Part shown: positions 54,411 through 64,000 of the stretch, in pieces
How the letters are laid out: every line of letters starts with the position of its first letter
Position numbering within the stretch: position 1 is the first letter of the stretch
Assembly (NCBI GenBank): GCA_030549205.1
Contig: JAUKTV010000002.1
Coordinates: forward strand, 1,240,001 to 1,304,000
Reading direction: 5' to 3'
From: Apiosordaria backusii
Lineage: Eukaryota > Ascomycota > Sordariomycetes > Sordariales > Lasiosphaeriaceae
Length of the DNA: 64,000 bases
Position numbers and translations under genes: made by a program
Notes under the pieces: generated by a model
Told to the model about the DNA's origin: nothing
Databases searched by the model: none
What the model saw: only the letters and a program-made list of their open reading frames with translations

Positions 54411-56700
54411 CTATCTCAATCGTTCGGCAAGAAACAGCTCTATCCTCACTGAACTAGCCCAGCCGCCATGCTCAAACCCGTCGTGAATCTCTTGGAGCGC
54501 TTTCCGTCGAGTCTCATAGTTGATAGAAGCTTTGCCGTTCGGTGAACCCACGTTCCTCAAGTTATCGCCAAGAGGGTACATGTAGCGGCCGGTTTGGATG
54601 CTAGTGGGCCATGAAGCCTTGCTGAACGCCGCTCTCGCAAGCTTGATGAGCATTAGGTCGCTCCCTAAGTGGGGTTAGTTGCAGTTATACAGAGGTATCA
54701 TCTCTCATTACCTTTTGCTCCCGCTGGTCTGCGGACAACGTCAGTGTAATACGCCAAGTTATGTAGGCCGGGTTCTTCTTACGGACTTGGATCATCGCGA
54801 TATTCCGGGTTAGCTTCTCCGTACGGCATGATGAGGATGGCGTTGGAAAGGGTATCTGAATCTGAACCCATGACAAAGTCGCTGAACCAGCCTCTGAAGA
54901 CCGCAAGCTCATCCAAGTATGTCTCGTACTCTTCCGGGGTGACCTCTTTCCCGACACCCCTGGTTTCTTTCGTCAGGGCTATACGGACAGGACGGATATG
55001 ACACTTACCATCGGAAACGGACAACCGAGCTGACAAACGCGTCTTTGCCAAACTTCGCTCTGTATTCGGCAGGAAAATCATCAAATCCATGATAATAGTC
55101 GTAGCATAATGCCCAGAACGCACTCTGATTTGATCATTAGTAGCGGAAACAGGAGTAAATTGGAGAAGCATACTTTTTCGGTGTACTTCAGCAATGGCAC
55201 ACCACCGGCTTTCTTGGGGGGTTCTTCTCCCACTCCTCGGTGAAGCTAAATGGGGTTCTCTTGACGCCTAAAAAGTCTTCAAGGACGCCAATGAACTCCT
55301 CCGTTAGAGCTTGTTGCTTTGCATTGGCGAGCGGATAGAATTCGGAGGGGTAGAGTATTTTTGAAGGGAATCCAGAGAAGCTGTGATGGATATTTTCGAA
55401 TGTGTGTAAAACAATGTAGTGAAGATCGTCTAGACTGCGACCAAACTGGCCTACGACATCGAACTTCCTATTCCGCGTCAGTTGAGAATTAGTGTGCAGT
55501 TCGAAAGAGCACATACGGCGAATTGGGTGGTATTCCTTTCATGGATGTAGACTCGAAGCTGGGTCGCAGAGAGAAGAGTCCGCTGCAGGGTGCGGGTGCT
55601 CGTACACTTCCAGCAGCTGCGTCATTCAAATTTTAGCATGCGGTGAAAGATACACGGAGGGCGGGGATCATACAATCTCCGGCAATGGAGAAATCAAGCC
55701 AGTCATAACCAGCCAGAGAAGTGCCGGCGCCTGTGGAACTGCTCGAAGGACTCTGATACCGATCGCCGCGCGGATTAACAGGGCAGTGAAAGTCAACCCA
55801 TTGGTCCGTAGGCTCCTCGGGCGATGCAAAGGAGGTCATCTTGGTCTTGCCCACAATCACCGCTCCCAGTTCAATGAGCTTCTTGGTGTAGTCGGCGCTC
55901 TCTTCATCGGGACCATAGAGCTCGGTCCACGGCCTGCTCATCATGGTCAACTGTGTGCCTTCAAGACGGAATATGTCTTTGATGCCCATGCGCGCGCCTG
56001 CAAGAGGTTTCGCTGGCGTAGGTTTGGCGTAAAGACGACTTGGGACGGCGATTCTCTTCCACATGCCACCATGGCTGAGCGAAGTGACAACGGAGTATCT
56101 GAGAATGGTCAGAGCAAGTTCAGAATGAACTTCAGCAGGATGGTGGGGGCGTTAGAACTTCTTTGGATTCAAGACATCTTCGGGAATGACGCCAAATATG
56201 AAGCTGTCCAACTCGTCGTCGTACAGGCGATATGCTTGGTGGATATTGCCGTGTACGAGGAAGTAGGGGCCCGGAGGAAGAGCGTTGGGCGGGGAGCTTG
56301 GAGATGTGTGGTAGACGGCATTGAAGCGATCAGAGGCCTTGAACTCAGCGAGGAGTTGCTCGATTGAATCACTGTCTATCCTGGACTGCAGAATAACAGA
56401 GTGCGCAAATGATTGAGAGTAGACATCGTCGACACTTGCAAAGCGATCAATCAGTGTCGAGGCCTTATCGACCGAGTAGATGGCGTCGCCAGTGGTAAGC
56501 ACGACTGCAGGAATCGGATCAGAGTGGGCCAACGGCTCAACGACCTTGGCCTTCAAGCGGCAACAAAAACATGTTAGTTGTGAGCCTGCTTTGATCTTCT
56601 TTGGACGGATGAAAACTGAACGTACCAGAGGCTGTGGATGGACCAGGTAAGGGATACCGTCTATGACCGGGTATTGAGACGAGAGACTGCCGCTAGCCAT
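54411..56700 (-). pseudogene. Amidase (amidase-signature family) gene, nine exons, frameshifted
   Basis: Exons 56700-56626, 56550-56159, 56098-55674, 55616-55513, 55463-55174, 55124-55009, 54959-54783, 54728-54712 and 54664-54411. It shows the amidase signature: Lys in GARMGIKDIF, Ser-rich SPSSSSTGAGTSLAGYDW, and AGDSAGSVRAP around the nucleophile. Family enzymes hydrolyse amides with a Ser-cisSer-Lys triad. Exon 5 needs one extra base in a run of six C (55216-55221) to stay in frame: the sequence otherwise reads into TGA, while the correct frame gives KKAGGVPLLKYTEK. Between YRDDPS (exon 7) and GAKGSDLMLI (exons 8-9) about 50 residues usual in the family are missing. The exon 2/3 intron has a weak GTTCTA donor; if it is not an intron, TAA is a stop. 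Confidence 0.75.
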
Positions 56701-56879
56701 GGTGGGGTCTTCGCAAGGAAGGGAAATCGTGAACATGCAGGTTGGTGTTTACACTGAGCAGCGAGAAAACATACCAAGTGCCTCCGCAACAGTTGGTGCG
56801 GTATGACGGTATCAGATCGAATGTCTACGACATTAAAGGTTGGCATTCTGAAAGTGGTAATGCAGGCCCAATTCGGCCT

Positions 56880-58189
56880 AATAATCACGTGGAGCCAAGC
56901 TAAGCTTACACATCACATCCTCCTAAAAACCCACTTTTTACACACCCCTTGCGAATAGCTTCATTTCTATCGCATTTAACGAAGACACTCAATTATATCT
57001 TACATCACAACTCAGATAGAAATTGCGGTTAGAAATCATATATATATATACTTTTATATTTAATTTTAATACTTTTGATTAAAAATAAAGTTTAAAGTTT
57101 ATAAAAGATTATCCTTTTATTTATTAAAATGTTAAAATCTATTGAACTTTTTATAAAATATTAATAAATTTTCTTAACTTTAATTAAAATAAAGTTAAAT
57201 CTTTTTATAAAAATATATAATAATCATTTATAATAATAATCTACTTTTATTAAAATAAATAGTTAATATAAAAACCCTATATTCTATGGAAATATTACTT
57301 TAATACTATTAACTTATATTAAATATATTCTTAATAAATTTAATATAAAATATATTAAATATCTTTATTTAATTAATAATTATTGAAATAATAACTTTAT
57401 ATATTTAATTAATCAGAATAAACTTAAAGAAATTATATAATTTAAATTTATATAAAACTTTTATAACTTCCTTATAAAATTAATATTTAAGAATAAAGCT
57501 TTTTAATTAAAAGTTTTATTAATCTTATTATTTTTTTAAAAAAAAACCTATTTTATTAAAGTATATAATTAATAATCTTTCTTTTTTTTAATTCTATTGA
57601 TAATTCCTTTTAAATAAAGAAAAGCTTTAATGTAAAAAATTTAATAATATAAACTATTCCTTTTTTAAACTTTAATTTAAAAATTAACATTTAATTAATA
57701 AACTTATTACTATCGATAATAAATATTTAATTATTTACTATAATACCTATATATAAATAAAGTATATATTAATTACCGTTATTTAAAAAAGCCAAACTAT
57801 ACTTTTTTATATTTAATAATTTATAATTCTTTAATGATTAATATTAATTTAATTTATTAAACTTAATATTTATAAAAAAGCATACTTTAATAGTAAAATA
57901 AAAATCTTTAAAATAGTAAATGTAATATTAAAAAAGTTTAAAATTAATAAAAAATTAATTTATGTTTGATAATTATATTATTTCTACGTATTATATAGTG
58001 GTATATCTATATAATACTACTGCTTATGTAATATTTGTCTTTAATAAATATAGTTTTATTTTAATAATAAAACTTTAAATTAGAATATTTAATTACTAGT
58101 TTTAGCTAGTAAGCTGATATTTTAATATATAATAGTATATTACGTAAGTAATAGTAATCTTAAATCAAATTGAAATTTGGTTAGGATTT
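56880..58189. other. RIP-degraded, almost pure A/T DNA
   Basis: Abrupt change at about 56950-57040. G and C become rare; only fragments like GGTAT stay. No protein recognised. Confidence 0.6.
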
Positions 58190-58690
58190 GAAGAAGTTTT
58201 CTTTAATATACCGAAAAGCGGGATTCCGGCTCGGTACGGCTCGGCTAGCCTTTGACGAAGGCTTGGCACGGCTCAGAAGCCAGGCTTCCGGGACGGGAAC
58301 CTCGCCACTGCTATTGTGGTGAGCTTTGTGAGCCATTGAGAGCTATTTAAGCTATTCAACCACCGAAAGGTCCACTGGAAGAAAGAATTACAGTGAGAAG
58401 AAGGACCGAATAGTGGGATAAAGGAAAGGCTTTCAGTGGGAGGATTTGTGTATATATAGGGGTCTTGGCTCCTACCAAGACCTACCCTGTACCTTTACCT
58501 TTATCACACACTTCAATACTTCTTCAATATATTACGTCTATTCCCTACACTATTTATATATATTTACATCTAAACAAAACGAATTTTTACCTTATTTTCC
58601 TACTGGATCAGTTTTTATATGAAATTACAGTTCGACTATTTCGAGCTGATAAAACTGGCCTTTTACAACTATTAATATTAAAATAAAAGG
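58190..58690 (+). repeat. GC-richer LTR-like islet
   Basis: Near 58206 the sequence turns normal (AAAGCGGGATTCCGGCTCGG...). It has TATATATAGG at 58451-58460 and CTACCAAGACCTACC, CTTCAATACTTCTTCAATA thereafter. This U3-R-U5-like order (TATA, then pyrimidine-rich start) suggests a retroelement LTR that has been RIPped little. I cannot find its exact ends or a second copy in the window. Confidence 0.4.
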
Positions 58691-61600
58691 CCTTTAATTT
58701 TCCTTTTAAAAAGTAAAGAAAAAAGAAATAGCTGATTAGTTTAAAAGAAAACGCTATTTAATTAAAATATTTAAAATGATATAAAAAGAACTTATTTATA
58801 ATATTTAAAAAACTATTTCCCTTAAAGCTATTTTATTTTTTAAAAATTAAAAGTAATATACCATTTATTTTATTAATATATATTTAAAAATAAGGCTATA
58901 AAAAATATAAAAATATAATATTACTTTATAATTAATTAATTAAAGCGTTATTAAAGTTATTAAAATTAAATTAAATATAGTTATTTTTAATATAAATAAA
59001 TAAAAAATTGTTATAATAACGTTTATTTTAAAAATTAACTTTAGAATAATTATTGAAACTTTAATTATAAAAAGTTTAATTATTGGATTAATTAGTAATT
59101 TAAATATTGTTTAACTATTAAATAATAAGAAAATAAAAGTTTAAAAATATAGTAGAATATAAATAAACACTTTAAATATTAAAAGGATTTAAAAATTAAT
59201 ATCGTTAATACTAATAAACTTATAATTAATTCTTTTAATAATAATTTTAAATATAATAATACTGGTATATTTAAAAATGATAGTAATATCTTTAATAATA
59301 ATCTTAATTTTAATAATAAAAAGACTTAAATCTATTATACTTTTAAAGTAAAAAATATTTATATATATTTAATATTGAAAATATAATTAATTTATTAATA
59401 ATACTTCATAATATTTTAAATATTATAAAATTTACTTTATTATATAAAAATCCCAATTTAAATATTTTCTATTTAAAAAAAGAAAGTAACCTTTTTTTAT
59501 AAAATAAAATCTTTTAAAAACTAAACCTTATTAATACCCTATATATATATTTCTTTCCTTTTTTAACTTTAATGTATTTAAGTCTATTTTTTATAATACC
59601 TTTATTTAAAGAAAGGTACTTATTTCCTTAATTTTAAATAGTAAAATAAAATAAATCTATATTAATATAAAAATTAAAAAGTACGTTATTACTAAAAGAC
59701 TATTAAAATAGATTTTAAATATTAAATAAATATTTAATAAACCTTTTAAACTTTAAAGCATTAAATAAAGGCTATAATAAACTTTTAATTAAATTAAGTT
59801 TTAAATTTATTTATATAAAAGAAACTATAAAAAATAAAAAACAATATCTTTTATTATAATTATAATAAATATAATTAAATTTTTAAAAGCCGAAATTTTC
59901 TTTAAACTAAGTTTTTTAAATTTATTTATAAAGGAAGCATTATATTTATAAATATATATTTTATTTTTAAATTTATATTTTAAAACCTTTTTATCTTTAA
60001 TAACTTTTAAAATAAGTCGTAATTTTAGATTTTCCCTTTTATCTATATTTTTATAATTTAATAAGTTAAAGGGATTTTTTAATAACTTCTTTTATAATAA
60101 GTTAAACTTTAACTTTAACTTAAAAAGTTTTCTTTTATTTTTATTTTAAGTTTTTTTTTACTTTTTTTCCTTTTAAAAATTTTAAAAAGTCTTTTAATTA
60201 AAATAGAAAGGATAGGTATTTTTAATTCTTTTTTATATTAAAGTAATATTTAATAAAATAATTTTTTATATAGGACTATTTTTTTAATATTTTAATAATA
60301 CTTTTAAAAGTAACGGTATATGGAATTTTTATTTTTTAAAATATATAGATTTTAATAGATTCTTTTAAAATATTATAATATAAAATATAATAGTTTTTAT
60401 TATTAAGGATATTATAAATAAATAAGTCCGATTTTCTTTTAAATTAAAGTATTTAATAGTAAAATATTCTTTTTTATTTAATTAAATAGTATTTAATTTT
60501 ATAGTCCTAACGTTAAACTGGTCTTTTTCTTTTTTTAATTCCTTTTTATTTAATAGAAGATAGTATTTATAAACTTTAATATCTTTTAATCTTTATATAG
60601 TTATAAAATAAGAAGAGGTTTATTTTTAAAAAGATTAAAGGTTAATTAATCTTCCTTTTAACTATTATAGAAAAATCCAATTTATTAAGAATTAATATAA
60701 ATATAAAATAGCCCTTAAACTATACTATTTTAACTTTAAAGATTATAATATAATAAATAAACTATTTAATAAACTATATTATTAAAACTTTATATTTATT
60801 ATTATTCTTTTAATTACTTTTAAAGCTTTTATTTTTATAATCTATTAAACTATAAAAGTTAAAATAAAAAGCTATTCGATTATCGACCTTTATATAATTA
60901 ACCGAATTATAATATTAAATTTTTATTTATTATCCTTTATTTATATTATTATAAAAAAACTATAGAAAAAGGTTTAAATTATAACTATTGATATTATTAA
61001 ATTCTTTTATTAATTCTTAATTATAAAGAAAAATAAACTAAAACTTACTATTATTTTAAAGTATAAAGTAAAAGTTATAAAAATAACTTCTATAAATTTC
61101 TATAACTTTTATTATATATTTAATAATAAATAAATTATTTTATAAAAAAAACAGCATTTACTTATTATTATATTATATATCTCGATAATATTGTTATTTT
61201 TTTAAATATTAATAAAGACTATTTTAAATATATTTAATAAATCTTTAAAATATTTGAAAAAATCAAATTAAGTTCATCTTTTAAAAAGTCCTTTTTAAAA
61301 TACCTTTTTATTTATTTTTTTAAATTTAAAATAAATAAATAAAAATCTTTATTATTAATAAAAAAGCTAAGGCTATTTAAAATATTAAGTTTCTTACTAT
61401 ACTTTAAAATTTTAAAACGTTTATTAAAAAAACCAGATTTTTACATTATTTAATAAAAAGATATAGTATAAAAATAAATCTATTATAGTAATAAAAAATA
61501 GAACTTTTAAAAGTTATTAAAATAAATAATAATATATAAATCTTTAAAGTATAAAAAGAAATATTATAAAATAATTTATATTTAAGTTTATTAATAAAAA

Positions 61601-61849
61601 GGTAAAATCTTTTAAAAATATTAAAGCTACCTTTTATTTTAAAACTACTATAATCTATTTCGATTTCATTAAAAGATTATATATTCTTATTAATGTTAAT
61701 AAAGATAACTTTAGCATAATTATTTTCTATTTTAAAGAAAGATCGATATAAAAGAATATATTTCCTTTTAATTTAATAGATATTTAACTAATAATATATT
61801 TTAATAAATATATTAATATAATTAAAAAAAACTATTAATTAATAAAACT
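58691..61849 (+). mobile_element. RIP-degraded Ty3/gypsy element, polymerase traces
   Basis: At 61172-61206 the plus strand reads IIYLDNIVIFLN, the reverse transcriptase active site (normally YLDD) with one acid mutated. Downstream a KIFEKIKLSS..FKKSFLKYLFIYFF..INKK stretch matches the segment after YLDD in gypsy elements, and LFKILSFLLYFKILKR the joining WP..V..FLGFxNFYRR part. Upstream, to 58.7 kb, no other domain is recognisable. Mutation is much denser than in the left block. Confidence 0.6.
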
Positions 61850-62263
61850 TGTCACAAGCGTGGAGAAACGCGAGTGTGGCACGGGCCAAGCGACGGATAA
61901 GGAACACGATAAGGATCTAGGAATCAGAACGTAGATCCAGGGGATCTAGGATTGAGAACGTAGATCCAGGGGATCTAGGGTTCAGAACATCGATCTAGGA
62001 TTTGGAACGTAGATCCAGGGGATCTACGTGTTGAAGGATAGATCCAGTGAGAAGGGAAGGCTTGGCATTTGGAATATATATACGGAGGAACTAGATAGCT
62101 TGTAGATAGTTCCGCAGTATGCAATCACAGCTTGTATTCACGGTACCTTTGTGTTTACATTGAGACATCTTGTTGTGCACTGTTTAGCTGCACTGAATCA
62201 ATTGTCAGAAGTAGCCTTCAACCGAGTATCCTTTTCAGAGGTTCTGGACAGGGATTCGTCACA
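61850..62263 (+). repeat. Solo LTR, 414 bp, un-mutated, perfect target duplication
   Basis: Starts TGTCACAAGCG and ends GATTCGTCACA, giving TGT...ACA ends with 6-bp inverted termini (TGTCAC/.. GTCACA). The flanks are identical 5-mers AAACT at 61845-61849 and 62264-62268. It contains a TATATATACGG core promoter at about 62080-62090 and a GC-rich, un-RIPped sequence inside A/T-only DNA. It is most simply an LTR left after recombination of a recent insertion. Confidence 0.85.
61913..62055. repeat. Tandem 30-bp repeats inside the solo LTR
   Basis: About four imperfect units of GGATCTAGG....GAACGTAGATCC; each unit has GGATCT and AGATCC as inverted arms. Confidence 0.75.
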
Positions 62264-64000
62264 AAACTTAAAGAGACTTTTTATTTATAAATACGTAATT
62301 ATTAAAGAAGGATTTTTCTTTAAATTTTAATAATATAAGAATTTACTTTAAAGATTATTAACTTTTTTTTAAAGAATTTATAGGTTATTATAAAGAAAGT
62401 ATTAAATATTAAGTATTTAATAACTTAATAAGGTAAGTTTTTATTAAAATAAAGAGAAAGGTTGGTAATAATATTAAATATAATAGTAAAAAAAGGAAAA
62501 AAAAAATATAAGAAGTTAAAGTTCTTTAATTAACTTTTATCGGTTAATATAATTTATTTAATATTTAAAATATTATTAAATATAATTTATAATTTTTTTT
62601 AAGCTTATAAATAAAAAAGGTTCTTCAAATTTAATATTAAGTTTAAAAGATTTTAAAATAAAAGTTATAATTATAATAATATTCAAAGATATCTTTTATA
62701 TAGTTATTAAATATATAAAGCTATTAAAATATTTTTAACTTTTAAAAGTAAAAAAGCCTATTTACTATATAATAGTTATAGAGTTTTTTAAGTTTTTTTT
62801 TAAAAATTTTATTTATAATAAACTTAAAGTAAGAGTTTTATTAATATCTTTTTTTTAATTTAATAGTAAAATTTTTAAAAAAAATAGAAAAAGTAATCCT
62901 TTAATATAAAACCTTTATAAAATAGTTAATTATAAAGTTAAAGATATTATTATAGGATTTTATTATTTTTTAACTTATTTATAAACTTAAGAATATAGAT
63001 TTTATTAAAGGTAAATATTTTAAAGTATTTTAAAGTAAGTTTAAAAAGGTAATTAAAGCCGTTAATAATTATATTAGTTTTTTTAAAAATATACTATATA
63101 TTAAATCGATATTAAAATAAATAAAAATAAATTCTTAATAATCGTTAATTTACTTATATATTATTTATAATATATATATTAATACTAATAATAAAACCTT
63201 TAAAAATAATATAATCAGTATAATTATTAATAAGAAAGCCTTTTAATAAATAAAAGACTTTTAAAAAGAAATTTAAAAATAATTAAAAGTAAAACCTTTT
63301 ATATTTACTATATATTATCTTTAAATTAATAAATTATTAAAAAGGTATAATTAAATAATTAAAGTTACTTTCCGATTTTAAATATAAAAATACTTTAAAA
63401 AAAATTAAACAGAGGCTATCCTTTATTTATAAGCTTTATTAAATAATTAATATTTTAAAATAATTAAATACATTTTAAAAAAATTAATTGTTAAAAGGAA
63501 AATATACCTTTTTTTTAAAAAATAAGTAATACTTTTAAAAAACTTTAACTTTTTTAAACTATTTTTAAATATAATATAAAAATAACTATAAAAGAATTTA
63601 TTAAAGATATAAAAAAACGATATAATAAATATTATCCATAAAAGAAATTTACTATTAAAGATTAAATAATAATTAAATTCTATTAAAAATACTTTATTTT
63701 TATAAAATATAGTTAAAAGTTAACTTTATAATATAAAAGACCTTTTAAAATTAAAAAAAAGCATTTACTATTAGTATATAAATTTAAATTTCCTTTAAAT
63801 ATTAAAATCTATTTTATTATATTTATTACCTTCTTTAAAAAAGTAAATACTTTTTAAAAAAATCCTTATTAATAAATACCTTTAAAACCTACGTTTATAA
63901 TTGTTAAATATAATAATTAATACTTTAACCTTTATATAATATATAAAATTAAAAGAATTATATTATATAACTTAAGGTTCAGTGGTATATATACAAGACG
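62264..64000. other. RIP-degraded AT-rich DNA to the window end
   Basis: Same composition as 57-61.8 kb; likely the interrupted rest of the gypsy element (integrase part), but no protein motif is secure. The last 40 bases (CTTAAGGTTCAGTGG...CAAGACG) regain G/C and may begin another element. Confidence 0.5.

Noticed and set aside
61913..62055. CRISPR-like spaced repeats
   Set aside because: Units are contiguous and imperfect with no unique spacers, lie inside an LTR, and the organism is a fungus.

Overview
The window is nuclear DNA of a filamentous ascomycete, most likely a Sordariomycete and perhaps Sordariales. The support is short GT-AG introns of 49 to about 195 nt with CTAAC/CTGAC branch sites, a HET-domain protein, a fungal (Pth11/SAT5-like) rhodopsin-domain protein, a GH6 cellulase with a fungal CBM1, a tyrosinase, a GH43 enzyme, and two blocks of extremely AT-rich DNA with the C-to-T signature of repeat-induced point mutation (RIP). 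Species cannot be named from the sequence. All gene models were built by eye from frames and splice sites.

Layout. 1-15,300 is a RIP-degraded transposon graveyard: a copia-type pol with its 3' LTR, two further copies of that LTR (one inverted), and a gypsy-type pol. 15,300-18,000 is transitional and gene-free. 18,000-51,200 is the normal-GC gene island. In order it holds a HET gene with a frameshift (-), a secreted beta-propeller protein (+) convergent with a subtilisin-like protease (-), the spliceosome disassembly G-patch factor Ntr1/TFIP11 (-), an extended-SDR reductase (-), a gene-poor 3.3 kb, a broken secreted-protein gene, a divergent pair of nucleotidyltransferase-fold genes, an odd tRNA with a tRNA-like relic, a GH6 cellulase (+), an unknown nuclear-type protein (-), a tyrosinase (-), a medium-chain dehydrogenase (-), a GH43 arabinofuranosidase/xylosidase (-), tRNA-Lys(CTT) with an intron, and a seven-TM rhodopsin-domain protein (+).

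51,190-52,080 is the C-terminal part of an SF1 (UPF1/ZNFX1-type) helicase carrying C-to-T stops. Its edge drops abruptly into AT-rich DNA (52,080-53,980) that contains an unusual nested inverted/direct repeat. A small normal-GC islet (54,000-56,880) carries an ankyrin-repeat fragment and a damaged nine-exon amidase gene. From 56,900 to the end the DNA is almost pure A/T, with traces of a gypsy reverse transcriptase. It is interrupted by a GC-richer LTR-like islet (58,190-58,690) and a young, un-mutated solo LTR (61,850-62,263) with a perfect 5-bp target duplication.

Functionally the island is a mix: one conserved housekeeping gene (Ntr1), several secreted plant-polymer or protein-degrading enzymes (GH6-CBM1, GH43, tyrosinase, S8 protease), and accessory genes (HET, NTase pair, amidase). 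No biosynthetic cluster or CRISPR array is present. The least-explained item is the divergent pair of NTase-fold genes at 33.7-36.7 kb, one with intact and one with degenerate active-site motifs.
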